Source: Rhodococcus sp. 14-2483-1-2
GTDB lineage: Bacteria > Actinomycetota > Actinomycetes > Mycobacteriales > Mycobacteriaceae
Length of the DNA stretch: 64,000 bases
Direction of reading: 5' to 3'
Assembly: GCF_002259405.1 (NCBI RefSeq)
Contig: NZ_NPFW01000022.1
Span: 124,001 to 188,000 of the forward strand
Numbering within the stretch: position 1 is the stretch's first letter; each line of letters opens with the position of its first letter. Below the pieces are notes generated by a model. It was not told where the DNA came from. It saw nothing but the letters and a program-made list of their open reading frames with translations, and searched no databases. Below are positions 17,196-25,716 of the stretch, piece by piece. The translations under genes and the position numbers were made by a program.

Positions 17196-19333
17196 GTGGT
17201 CAGGACGACCAGATGACCGGTCGCTCGCGTCATCGCCACATACTTGTCGACGGCACCGGCGATTCCTGATCCGAACGAATCCGGGTCGATCAGGACGACC
17301 AGATCGAATTCGAGTCCCTTCGTCGACTGCGGTGTCAGCGAGCGGATGCGACCCGACGGAGCAAACGTGGGATCACCGATGACGCAGGCGATTCCGTCGA
17401 CGTTCGACTCCAGCCAGCGATCGAGGATCGACGACAGATCTGCCGCGTCACCGTACTCGACGGGCACACCGGTGCTGCGGATGGAGACCGGAACATTGGC
17501 GTCCGGCAGCGCCGCGCGGATCGCCGGCTCGGCCTCGGTCATCACTTCCAGCGGGGTGCGGTAATTGACGCCGAGAGTGGAGATCTCCACCCGGTCGAGT
17601 CCCACACGTGCAAGCCGTTCGCGCCAGGACTCGGCGAATCCCAGCCGCGCTTGCGCGCGATCGCCGACGATGGTGATGCTGCCCGACGGGCACCGGCGCA
17701 GGACCATCTGCCACTGCGCGTCGGTCAACTCCTGCGCCTCGTCGACGACGACGTGTGCGAACGGCCCCACCAAGGGATCCGACGGGATCTCCTCGAAACC
17801 CGCCGAATCGACGAGCGCATCGCGAATCCCGTCCTGCCGCAACTGCGCGGCCATCATCTCGTCGTCGTCGGCGGCCATGAGTTCGTCGACGACGCGGTCC
17901 ATCCGCACGCGCTCCGCAGTTGCGGCTATCTCCCGACGCCGAGTGCGGCGCGCATGCTCGGGATCTCCCAGCCGCATCCGGGCGGCGTCGAGCAGCGGCA
18001 GATCGGACTCCGTCCATCGGGTCGGATCTGGGCGTTGGAGCGCGCGGACGTCCTCGGTGCCGAGCCAGGGTGCGCACGAGCGAAGGTACGCCGGCACGCT
18101 CCACAGGTCTGCGACGAGGTCGGCAGCGTCGATGATCGTCCAGGATCGTTCCAGCTCTGCACGTAGATAATTGTTGTTCTGCAGAGACTTTCGTATGTCG
18201 TTCGGGGTCTCGTCGCCGTCGTGGCGGTCGGTCAGAATCGTGAGCAGCAGGTCCCAGACCTGTTCACGAGCCTCGTTGTGCGGAGTGCCGGGCTCAGGTG
18301 CCTCGAACGCCTCGGCCCAATCGGCCGCAGTCAATGTCAGATCGGCCCATTCGGTCTCCACGATCATGGTCCGAGTCGGCGGCTGCTCGTAGAACGCAAC
18401 GGCCGCCTCGATCGCCACCGCCATGTTGGCGGTCGCCTTCAGTTGCGCCACAACAGGATCCGTCTCCTCGGCCGCGTTCGATCCCTCGGCGACGAGATCC
18501 CGGAGGGTGCAGGTCTGCACACCGTCCTCGCCCAGACTCGGTAGGACGTCGGAGACGTAGGCGAGGTACGGCTCGTGTGGGCCGACGACGAGCACGCCGC
18601 CGCGACTGTGTCCTAGACGCGACTGCGTGTACAGCAGATACGCGGTGCGATGCAGAGCGACAACGGTTTTCCCGGTTCCAGGACCACCGTCCACGACCAG
18701 CGCGCCGTGGGAGTCCGCACGAATGATCGCGTCCTGATCTGCTTGAACGGTGCCGAGCACGTCACGCATTCGCGGTGAACGTGCCGAACCCAGACTGGCG
18801 ATGAAGGCGGACTGATCGTCCAGTGCAGTTTCGGTGATCGGTCCGGTCAGGTCGAACACCTCGTCCCAGTAGTCGGAGATGGTGCCGTTCGTCCACCGAT
18901 ATCGACGACGGCTTCGCAGCCCCATGGGATTGGCGTGAGTAGCACCGAAGAAGGGTTCGGCTGCGGGGGAGCGCCAGTCGACGAGGAGTTGATCGCCCGC
19001 GGTTCCCAGCAGTCCGAGTCGTCCGATGTACACCGGCTCGTCCGTGTCGATGGTCACGATGCGACCCAGGCACAGATCGACACCGTATCGACGGAGTGAA
19101 CGGAGACGGCCGCCCAAGCGATGTATCTCGAAGTCCCGTTCCATCACCTCCCGGCCCATTCGGCCCGACGACTTCTGCGCGGTCTCCAGCCGCTCCGCCG
19201 TATCGAGACGAGACTTCTCGATACTCGACTGGACTGCTGAAAAGTGTTGCTCATCAGGGCCGATCGATGCTGGGTCGCCCTTGTGTGCGAGATTGTCGGG
19301 TAGGTCGAAAACACTCGGGTGTACTTGTTTCAC
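17156..19333 (-). CDS. helR: HelR/HelD-type RNA polymerase recycling ATPase (rifamycin protection)
   Basis: A 725-residue superfamily-1 helicase-like ATPase. An N-terminal coiled coil (about residues 25-75, EQHFSAVQSSIEKSRLDTAE onward) is the arm that enters the polymerase secondary channel. Walker A GGPGTGKT is at about 215-222, the DEAQELTD Walker B at about 520, and a C-terminal UvrD-like lobe follows with STKGLEFDLVVLIDP. In Streptomyces and Mycobacterium abscessus, HelR removes rifamycin from RNA polymerase. The start was set at GTG 19333 (GGAG 6 bases upstream) instead of ATG 19372, because a rifamycin-associated element lies at 19387-19406. The 3' end overlaps the converging LysR gene. 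Confidence 0.88.
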   Translation of the reverse strand: MKQVHPSVFDLPDNLAHKGDPASIGPDEQHFSAVQSSIEKSRLDTAERLETAQKSSGRMGREVMERDFEIHRLGGRLRSLRRYGVDLCLGRIVTIDTDEPVYIGRLGLLGTAGDQLLVDWRSPAAEPFFGATHANPMGLRSRRRYRWTNGTISDYWDEVFDLTGPITETALDDQSAFIASLGSARSPRMRDVLGTVQADQDAIIRADSHGALVVDGGPGTGKTVVALHRTAYLLYTQSRLGHSRGGVLVVGPHEPYLAYVSDVLPSLGEDGVQTCTLRDLVAEGSNAAEETDPVVAQLKATANMAVAIEAAVAFYEQPPTRTMIVETEWADLTLTAADWAEAFEAPEPGTPHNEAREQVWDLLLTILTDRHDGDETPNDIRKSLQNNNYLRAELERSWTIIDAADLVADLWSVPAYLRSCAPWLGTEDVRALQRPDPTRWTESDLPLLDAARMRLGDPEHARRTRRREIAATAERVRMDRVVDELMAADDDEMMAAQLRQDGIRDALVDSAGFEEIPSDPLVGPFAHVVVDEAQELTDAQWQMVLRRCPSGSITIVGDRAQARLGFAESWRERLARVGLDRVEISTLGVNYRTPLEVMTEAEPAIRAALPDANVPVSIRSTGVPVEYGDAADLSSILDRWLESNVDGIACVIGDPTFAPSGRIRSLTPQSTKGLEFDLVVLIDPDSFGSGIAGAVDKYVAMTRATGHLVVLTTHREAAPRTSSTA

Positions 19334-19386
19334 AGGACTCCGATCGATTGCTACGTGGCTGCAGCGAGCCATTCTGAGCCCTGCAC

Positions 19387-19406
19387 GGGGTCTTGCCGCA
19401 AGCCCC
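19387..19406 (-). promoter_or_regulatory. Rifamycin-associated element (RAE) upstream of helR
   Basis: On the gene's strand this reads GGGGCTTGCGGCAAGACCCC, a near-perfect inverted repeat. It matches the published 19-base RAE (as I recall it, GGGGCTTGCGGCAAGGCCC) at the first 15 positions and continues as a palindrome. It lies 54 bases upstream of the chosen helR start and in the right orientation. RAEs mark rifamycin-inducible resistance genes in actinobacteria, so helR expression is probably induced by rifamycins. Confidence 0.85.
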
Positions 19407-19509
19407 GGGGTGCGCTATACATTGAAAGGGGAAAGAGGGGACAGTTCCTTTCGGAACCCATCCCGCACCGGTGAAAACAAAGCGACGCAATCACTGAGCC
19501 GACATCGGA

Positions 19510-19914
19510 TCAGGCCGTCAGCCCCCTGCCGCGGTGAAGTTCGAGTCGATAGATCACGTCGCCGAACAGGAGCAGTTGCACTGCCTCGTCGGCGAAGTAA
19601 CTGTCGATATCGTTCGGCTTCAGTCCCGGATGGTCGTCGAGGTGTTCCCGAAGAGTCTGTAGAACGGTGTCGACACCTATGACGTATCGTTCGCCGCCGA
19701 GGTCGGTGATCGTCGTGCGACCCACGCCGTCCCATTCCTCGACACGTGCCCAATGCCGAATTCCGCATCCCTCGACAGCCTCGATCAAGAGGCGCTGCGC
19801 AAAGGGCAACAACGACATTCGAGCAGCTCGGTCGGCGCGCACCGATGCGAGAGCTCGATTGTGGGGGAGTCCGGTTACTCGACCGGCGAGTGTGTCCTTT
19901 TTATCGAAATTCAT
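19510..19914 (-). CDS. Conserved-looking hypothetical protein coupled to the GGDEF-EAL gene
   Basis: A 134-residue protein of unknown function. It is soluble with mixed charge, no signal peptide, membrane segment or known motif that I can see; the middle holds IRHWARVEEWDGVGRTTITD and the end is acidic then hydrophobic (FADEAVQLLLFGDVIYRLEL). Its ATG overlaps the stop of the GGDEF-EAL gene (ATGA), so it is probably translated together with it and may act in the same signalling pathway. That link is inference from overlap alone. Confidence 0.65.
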   Translation of the reverse strand: MNFDKKDTLAGRVTGLPHNRALASVRADRAARMSLLPFAQRLLIEAVEGCGIRHWARVEEWDGVGRTTITDLGGERYVIGVDTVLQTLREHLDDHPGLKPNDIDSYFADEAVQLLLFGDVIYRLELHRGRGLTA

Positions 19915-22106
19915 CGATCGCCGAGAAGTAGATCAGCGATGGCACCGGCACCGACCGGCCGACCCAAGAGGTACCCCTGCGCGAAATCGCAGCCGGTGGC
20001 GGCCAGTGCTTCGAGTTGCTCCTCGGTTTCGACGCCCTCGCCGACCACGGTGACGTCGAATGCGCGGGCGAGCGATACGATGGCCGAGACGATCGCGCGA
20101 GCCCGAGGGGACGGCAGCCGGGCAATGTACGACTTGTCGATCTTGAAGCACTCGAACATCGGGTAGCGGTCGAGATACGACATGGAGCTGTGGCCTTTAC
20201 CCATATCGTCGAGCAGGAGTGCCACACCCATGGCGTGCAGGGCAGAGACGGTATCGGCGACCCGCTCGGTGTCCGCGACCCACACGGTTTCGGTGACCTC
20301 GAGTCCGAGCGCGAAGGCCGGCAGTCCCGTTTCTGCCAGCACGGAAGCGACCTGGGTGGGAAAGTCGGGATCGCGGAGTTGAAGCGCGCTGACGTTGACG
20401 CGAACCACGATGTCGGAGAACGTTCTCCACCGCGCTGCGGCCGTGCATGCGGTACGCAGCGCCCATGCGCCCAATGGTGTTGCAAGACCTGTTCTTTCAG
20501 CGACGCCGACGAATTCGCTCGGTTCGATGGGTCCGAGTTCTCGGTGATTCCAGCGGGCGAGTGCCTCGACGGCAACGATTTTCCGTGTGGCGATGTCCAC
20601 CAACGGTTGATAGGCGAGAGTGAGTTCGTCGGCGCGCAGCGCCGTTCGCAGATCGATCGACAGTGACCTGATGCGATCGGCGTCGTAGAGATCGGTGGGA
20701 TCGAACACCGCATGCCCGCCGGTCCCACTGTCCTTCGCGCGGTACATGGCCAAGTCGGCGCGGTGGATCAGCTCGTGCCGAGTCGAATTCGGTTCGGACA
20801 CCGCAATACCGATGCTGGCGCTCAGAGGGATGGGCACGTCCTCGGCGGAGAAGGGAACGGCGATGGAACTCGAGATGTGACGTGCGAGCTCCTCCGCATG
20901 AGCAACGCTGTCCACACCTTCGCAGACGATCAAGAATTCGTCCCCGCCCAGGCGTGCGATGGTGTCGGCGTCTCGGATCGCCGAAGCGAGCCGTTCGACG
21001 AATTTGACCAACGCCCTGTCTCCGGCGTCGTGTCCGAGGCTGTCGTTGATGATCTTGAAGTCGTCGATGTCGAGCAGAAGCAGTGCTACGGTGCCGGACT
21101 GTTGTCTCGCGCGGTCCAACGCCGATTCGATGACCTCGTATGCGAGGGTACGGTTGGGCAGACCGGTCAGGGCGTCGTGTGTACTACGTCGTCGCAGCTG
21201 GAGCTCGAGATCGATGCGTCGAATCGCCGCGGATACGATGCCGGCCACCGAGCTGAGAAACGATACTTCTTCGTCGCGGTAGAGACGGGCCTCGACGCTG
21301 TGGATGGAGAGAACTCCCCATGCTCTTCCGGCGGCGGTGAGGATGGGAACTCCGACGCCGCTGCGGAGGCCGAGTGAGATCATCGTGTCGGTGCGAAAAC
21401 GCTTCTCGGCGTGGCTGTCGCTGCAGACGACAGGCTCCGAGAGAGTCAGGACGAATCCCACCAGAGAACCGTCCCCGGACGGAATGTCCTGACGCATGCC
21501 GAGTGCACCGCTGGCGGCGTCCATGGTCAGGTACGGGTCGGTCGGGTGCTCGAGATGGGCGATGGCGGAGTTTCCCACGCCGATCAGGGTGGCGGCGGTG
21601 TCGGTTGCTGCAGTGAGCAATCTGGGTAGCTCGGCGACGACGGCGAATCGACTCAGATCGGCGAGAGCCTTCTGCTCGAGCGCGTGACGACCGGCAATGA
21701 CTGCGTCGGCCGCCATCCTGGCACTGCGCTGCTCCACCGTGTGTCGGTGCCGAATGGTGGATGCGACCACGTCGGGGCCACCATCGGCGCGACTGATCAC
21801 ATAGGAAGAGACCACGACCGGCATGCCGGTACCGGTCACCTGATGACGCAGCTCGCAGTAGCCCTCCCACTTGCCCTCGGAGAGCAGACCGGCGGCGATG
21901 TCGTCGGTCAGATCGAGTCCGTCGGAAGTCAGCAGATCCAAGGCGGAGACTTGGCCGATATCTGCCACGTCGTCGACGCCGATCAGTTCCGAACCTGCCG
22001 GATTGATGTACAGGATCTTTCCCGTGACGTCGGACAGTGCAACGAAGTCCGGAGAACGTTCCAGGAAGGATCGAAGACTCACCGGATCGTCCGGGAGATC
22101 GAACAT
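19911..22106 (-). CDS. PAS-GAF-GGDEF-EAL cyclic di-GMP turnover protein
   Basis: A 731-residue soluble signalling protein. An N-terminal PAS domain (about 1-125) contains FVALSDVTGKILYINPAG. A GAF domain follows (about 150-310), then a diguanylate cyclase domain with intact GGDEF (387-391) and the RxxD inhibitory site (RDAD, 378-381, five residues before GGDEF). A phosphodiesterase domain with EAL follows at about 512. Both catalytic motifs look intact, so it could make and break cyclic di-GMP in response to ligands sensed by PAS/GAF. ATG 22106 was chosen for its GGAGGG ribosome site. A small gene overlaps its stop. Confidence 0.9.
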   Translation of the reverse strand: MFDLPDDPVSLRSFLERSPDFVALSDVTGKILYINPAGSELIGVDDVADIGQVSALDLLTSDGLDLTDDIAAGLLSEGKWEGYCELRHQVTGTGMPVVVSSYVISRADGGPDVVASTIRHRHTVEQRSARMAADAVIAGRHALEQKALADLSRFAVVAELPRLLTAATDTAATLIGVGNSAIAHLEHPTDPYLTMDAASGALGMRQDIPSGDGSLVGFVLTLSEPVVCSDSHAEKRFRTDTMISLGLRSGVGVPILTAAGRAWGVLSIHSVEARLYRDEEVSFLSSVAGIVSAAIRRIDLELQLRRRSTHDALTGLPNRTLAYEVIESALDRARQQSGTVALLLLDIDDFKIINDSLGHDAGDRALVKFVERLASAIRDADTIARLGGDEFLIVCEGVDSVAHAEELARHISSSIAVPFSAEDVPIPLSASIGIAVSEPNSTRHELIHRADLAMYRAKDSGTGGHAVFDPTDLYDADRIRSLSIDLRTALRADELTLAYQPLVDIATRKIVAVEALARWNHRELGPIEPSEFVGVAERTGLATPLGAWALRTACTAAARWRTFSDIVVRVNVSALQLRDPDFPTQVASVLAETGLPAFALGLEVTETVWVADTERVADTVSALHAMGVALLLDDMGKGHSSMSYLDRYPMFECFKIDKSYIARLPSPRARAIVSAIVSLARAFDVTVVGEGVETEEQLEALAATGCDFAQGYLLGRPVGAGAIADLLLGDR

Positions 22107-22933
22107 CGGCCCTCCGATCCGTTTCACTCGGGATACGAGCGGCACCGGGCCCATGTTATTCGGCGTTCGCGGTCCTTGTGCCCGAATAGTACCCGCCGGG
22201 TAACAGCCCTGGTCTGCCTGTTGTCGTGCGTGGAGGGGATGTCGAGCGACGAAGTGTGCCACATCGCCCGCCATCGTCACCTCGACCGGCCGAATGTAGC
22301 GGTCAGGAGCTGCCGTAGGCCGGGCGATCATGCTCGATGGGACCACCGCACCCTTCGGTGTCGGCGCATCGGCCGGGTTCGTCAGCGCTGCGAACCTGGT
22401 GGACGGCGCGGTCGTCGAGTCGTTTCCTCGGAGCTGTTGGACGTCGGAACGGTCACCACACCGCCGGCCGATCCTCGACGCGAACGCGACCGAGGAATCG
22501 ATGTGTGATGTCGGACCCGGAGTGGTTGTAGCTGTTCATGATTCGGCGAGTTTCTCGATGAGAGCGCACAGCGCGGGGGCGTGGAGGTCGATTCCGTCGT
22601 CGTGCTGCCGACCCCACGCGGCGAATCATGTCGGTGACGTCTCCGAGGCCCGCATGTCGGCCCAGTCGGGCGTGGTCGGAACATGGCTGTCGACTGATGT
22701 GGGTAGGCGAAAGCGTCGAACGGAAAGGTCGATTCAGCGAGCACTACAACACATTTGGGTAGGAACTGCCCGTGCGTGAGGGTGAACGACCAAGCCCGCA
22801 GCCGGGACGCTCGGACGGTGGGATCGATGGGCTCGGGGGGGCAGGACATCGCGTCGACTCCATCCTCGGGCAGCTACGGTGAGCTGATGGCGGTGTGCGA
22901 GCGCTCGAGAATCGACACGATCGTGCCGGCCGC
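22107..22933. other. Intergenic stretch without a convincing gene; possible operator and gene remnant
   Basis: No frame on either strand shows convincing coding character. Just upstream of the GGDEF-EAL gene is a dyad TATTCGG/CCGAATA (22157-22163 and 22182-22188), a possible operator. On the minus strand at about 22536-22660, one frame reads WGRQHDDGIDLHAPALCALI before its stop, with another stop just ahead of it. This looks like the tail of a decayed gene, but I cannot name the family. Confidence 0.4.
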
Positions 22934-23611
22934 ATGAATCGTTCCGGTAGGCCCGTCATCGTTGCCGGAGATCTCGACGACTTGCACGCGGTGGCATCGA
23001 TCTGGACGAGCTCGACGGCCGTTCGCGATAGGCGCCGGACACCGTGCAACCTGTCATCGGCAGTCGCGGGGATCAGACGCAGACTCGACGTCGCCGGTGC
23101 GGCAATTCTGGTCGCCGAAACGGATTTTCGGACAGTCGGTTTCGTCCTCTTTGCCCCGCGCGGTCGTATCTTGGAGATCTTCTACCTGGCTGTGGATCCG
23201 GCGATGTGGGGCGAAGGAATTGCCACGCAGTTGTTGCGCAGCGTCGAGACTCATGCGCGCACTGTCGATTGCGCGACTCTGGAACTATGGGTGATCGATG
23301 ACAACGACCGCGCAATTCGCGTGTACGAGAGTGCAGGGTGGATCGGAACCGATGTCACACAGGTGGACAGCGCATCAGGGCGAGTGGAGCGGCGGCTGGT
23401 TCGGGATGCTGGGTGGCGAAAATATCGCCCGGTGACATGCAGTTCAGCCCAATTCGGGTGTGGCACCGAAGGTCGGACTCCACGTCACGAGGGGTGGTCG
23501 CGACGGCGTTGGTTCCGGGTGGCCGTGGGCGATGACATGGAGTTCGGCGATATGGGAGTCGAACGCTTCCCGTCCGGCGCTTGTCAGCTTCACCCAGGTC
23601 AATCTCCGTGA
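22934..23611 (+). CDS. GNAT-family N-acetyltransferase with a suspicious C-terminal extension
   Basis: A 225-residue open frame. Residues about 10-155 form a complete GNAT domain: the acetyl-CoA-binding segment reads AVDPAMWGEGIATQLLRSVE (family pattern Q/RxxGxG/A), followed by LELWVIDDNDRAIRVYESAGW. The protein should end near residue 160, yet the frame continues for about 65 residues antisense to the neighbouring regulator gene, with composition unlike a folded domain. Either the natural stop was lost or the tail is tolerated read-through. The start is ATG 22934. The substrate is unknown. Confidence 0.7.
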   Translation: MNRSGRPVIVAGDLDDLHAVASIWTSSTAVRDRRRTPCNLSSAVAGIRRRLDVAGAAILVAETDFRTVGFVLFAPRGRILEIFYLAVDPAMWGEGIATQLLRSVETHARTVDCATLELWVIDDNDRAIRVYESAGWIGTDVTQVDSASGRVERRLVRDAGWRKYRPVTCSSAQFGCGTEGRTPRHEGWSRRRWFRVAVGDDMEFGDMGVERFPSGACQLHPGQSP

Positions 23612-23833
23612 GTCCGAACGTGACAGCGACGCAGTTTTCTTCATCGAGACATAGCCCGCGTCGGAGAGTGCTTTGAGGTGTTTCGACAGCGACGCGTCGC
23701 TGATCTCGAGTGTGTCGCGTATGACCGCGAAGTCGATCTCGTCGGTTCGGCGCAGAATTCCGCAGACGCGCAAACGGATCGGAGCATGGATGACGGCGTC
23801 GAATCTCGGGCCAGCGCCGGGAGATTCGGTCAC
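23444..23833 (-). CDS. Winged-helix transcriptional regulator
   Basis: A 129-residue single winged-helix protein of the MarR/ArsR-like group. It contains LRVCGILRRTDEIDFAVIRD, then the recognition-helix region SDASLSKHLKALSDAGYVSM and a basic wing (SLSRSDSRRLTWVKLT). There are no ArsR metal-binding cysteines. The gene overlaps the upstream membrane-protein gene by four bases, a common pair in which the regulator controls its own operon. Its 3' half runs antisense to the GNAT tail. Confidence 0.82.
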   Translation of the reverse strand: MTESPGAGPRFDAVIHAPIRLRVCGILRRTDEIDFAVIRDTLEISDASLSKHLKALSDAGYVSMKKTASLSRSDSRRLTWVKLTSAGREAFDSHIAELHVIAHGHPEPTPSRPPLVTWSPTFGATPELG

Positions 23834-24324
23834 GACCAGCTACTCCTGGTCCGGCGACCTGTGAGTTGCCGGATGCCTCCGGCGTGTAGATGGGTTCGGT
23901 ACACGCTGTCGAACAGACGGCCCCCGAACAGCACGATGGCGAAGCACACGGCCTGCGGCAGAAGCACCCACCACGCAGACAGAGACGCCACCACGCCATA
24001 GGACATGCTCAACAAACCGAGCACGCCGACCAGGAGTCCCACGAGAACAGACCATCCCATCAGGCCCACTGCCGCCGGCCGCACCCCGGATATGCGGGGG
24101 TAGAGCAGAGCCAACGTTGCTGCTGCCGCAACCGGGACGGCGGCGAATGCCGCACTCACGTTGCCGTCCGGCAACGCCGGTGTGCCTACGTACAAGGCGG
24201 TCAATGCGGCGAAGGCCGGGTAGAACCAGAACGGTGCGGCGAGACGATCTGCGAGAGAGACGCGATCGGCGTGAAGTGCACCCAGCAGATCGCGTGCGTT
24301 GTCCGGTGACTGATGGCTTTCCAT
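23830..24324 (-). CDS. Small membrane protein paired with the winged-helix regulator
   Basis: A 164-residue protein with about four transmembrane helices (PFWFYPAFAALTALYVG, then AAFAAVPVAAAATLALLYP, then two more). Function unknown. I chose ATG 24324 (MESHQSPDN) over an ATG at 24396, because the longer form would cover the inverted repeat upstream. Its stop overlaps the regulator's start, so the two are co-expressed; partner regulators of this kind often respond to membrane state, but nothing here shows it. Confidence 0.72.
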   Translation of the reverse strand: MESHQSPDNARDLLGALHADRVSLADRLAAPFWFYPAFAALTALYVGTPALPDGNVSAAFAAVPVAAAATLALLYPRISGVRPAAVGLMGWSVLVGLLVGVLGLLSMSYGVVASLSAWWVLLPQAVCFAIVLFGGRLFDSVYRTHLHAGGIRQLTGRRTRSSWS

Positions 24325-24335
24325 ATTGGCAACTC

Positions 24336-24362
24336 TAACACTTTCCGCATAGGCAAGTGTTA
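24336..24362. promoter_or_regulatory. Inverted repeat in the divergent promoter (candidate operator of the winged-helix regulator)
   Basis: TAACACTT and AAGTGTTA form a perfect eight-base dyad separated by 11 bases. It lies between the leftward membrane-protein/regulator operon (12 bases upstream of its start) and the rightward secreted-protein gene (start 24405). The placement is that of an autoregulatory operator. Confidence 0.5.
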
Positions 24363-24404
24363 CGTTGAATCCTGAAAGTACACAGCGCACATCCATGGAG
24401 GGTC

Positions 24405-24878
24405 ATGAAGAAGCACCCGGTCGTCACTCGTTCACTCGTCCTCGCCAGCGCGCTCGCAGCCGTGATCGGAACCAGCGCCGCACAGGCCGGTGCCCAGGAG
24501 AGGTACTTCTCGCCGCAACAACGGATCCATACGCTCGCCGAGGTTCCCCAATGTTTCGGCGGCACCGTCGATGTGAATGTCCAGAGCGGCTACGCGCCCA
24601 ACGAGATTCGTGCGAATTTCACCACCCACCTGTACAGCCCGGCATGGGCTGGATCAGCCGACTACGAGTGCTATCTGAGCATCTATGCGGATTGGCGTAA
24701 CCACGACACCGGACTCAGCGGAACCGCCGAGCAGCGGGTGGCGAGCTGGCGGTTCATGGGCCCCAATGTGGCAAACCCTTACCTGGACATCGAGACAGGG
24801 GAGGGGCCGCTCACGGTTACCTTCAGAACGAGTGCCGCGCATGCACCGAGTCCCACCTTCGAAGTGCCGGCCCGCTGA
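24405..24878 (+). CDS. Secreted protein of unknown function
   Basis: A 157-residue protein with a clear Sec signal peptide: MKKHPVVTRS, a hydrophobic core LVLASALAAVIGT, then cleavage near SAAQAGA-Q (about residues 28-30). The mature part of about 128 residues has two cysteines (AEVPQCFGG and DYECYLS), probably a disulfide, and is rich in beta-strand-forming residues. No family recognised. It begins just after the dyad operator at 24336-24362. Confidence 0.72.
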   Translation: MKKHPVVTRSLVLASALAAVIGTSAAQAGAQERYFSPQQRIHTLAEVPQCFGGTVDVNVQSGYAPNEIRANFTTHLYSPAWAGSADYECYLSIYADWRNHDTGLSGTAEQRVASWRFMGPNVANPYLDIETGEGPLTVTFRTSAAHAPSPTFEVPAR

Positions 24879-24994
24879 ATGATGTCGATCGAACCGGCTT
24901 CCGGCAGGCGGGGAACTCTGGTGTCGGTTCACTGACCACGCGTGCGCCGACACCACGACGTCTTGGTATCGACTCGAAAGAGGAAAGAGGAAAC

Positions 24995-25669
24995 GTGGGA
25001 ATTGCTCGGAAGTCCGTTGTTCTGGTCGCGACTGTGTGCGGGTTGGCCCTAGGTGGTTGTGCAAGTGGCGATTCGGACACCAGTGCCACGCCGGACACGA
25101 CGCGTATGTCCGCTGGGACGACCACCGAGTCGTCGGTTGTGGCCGAGCCGCCGACTCAGCTCGAGGCCGAATCCCCACAGGAATCGGTAGTCGTTCCGCC
25201 GATGCGAACCCCGGAGGAAGCAGCGGACCTGGTGCCGGGTGGTGGCGGTGCGATCGTGCAGCCGTCGGGAGACGAACCAGGCAACGTCGATCCCGTGATG
25301 TTCCGGACGGGGAGTGATAAATACAACTTCATTTCGCCGACGGGCAACATCTCCTGCGGCATCTGGGATGCCGACGGTCCCGAGGGGCGAGTGGGATGTC
25401 AGGCCGCGGACGGCAGGAATCCCTTCGAGGGACCGCAATGCTCGAATGCCGAGAACGACAAGGTCGCTGTTCGCGTGACCGCCGCAGGTTCGGAAAGCAT
25501 GTGCACTACGCAGGGCATCTATGTGGATGCGAACGCACCGGTGCTCGAGTTCGGCCAGGTGCTGTCGGTCGAGGGCGTGGTATGCCGATCCGGGGCCGAC
25601 GACATCGTTGCCTGCACCGCACCTGTGGGCGGATTCACGTTCTCCCGAGATATCAACTACACCTACTGA
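24995..25669 (+). CDS. Putative lipoprotein with disulfide-rich C-terminal domain
   Basis: A 224-residue lipoprotein read from GTG 24995 after GAGGAAAC. The lipobox LGGC places the acylated cysteine at residue 22. A Ser/Thr/Pro-rich linker (about 25-90) spaces the globular part from the membrane. The C-terminal domain (about 105-224) has six cysteines in ISCGIW, VGCQ, PQCSN, SMCTTQG, VVCRSG and VACTAP, likely three disulfides, and matches a domain type seen in many actinobacterial exported proteins. Role unknown. Confidence 0.78.
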   Translation: MGIARKSVVLVATVCGLALGGCASGDSDTSATPDTTRMSAGTTTESSVVAEPPTQLEAESPQESVVVPPMRTPEEAADLVPGGGGAIVQPSGDEPGNVDPVMFRTGSDKYNFISPTGNISCGIWDADGPEGRVGCQAADGRNPFEGPQCSNAENDKVAVRVTAAGSESMCTTQGIYVDANAPVLEFGQVLSVEGVVCRSGADDIVACTAPVGGFTFSRDINYTY

Positions 25670-25716
25670 TTCGGACGTTGCGGGGTGTGGGCCGACAGTC
25701 CACACTGGGACCCATC

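Noticed and set aside
22330-22779. Plus-strand open frame of 149 residues in the 22107-22933 gap
   Set aside because: No motif, Cys/Ser/Arg-rich composition typical of noncoding frames, and no ribosome-binding site at its start.
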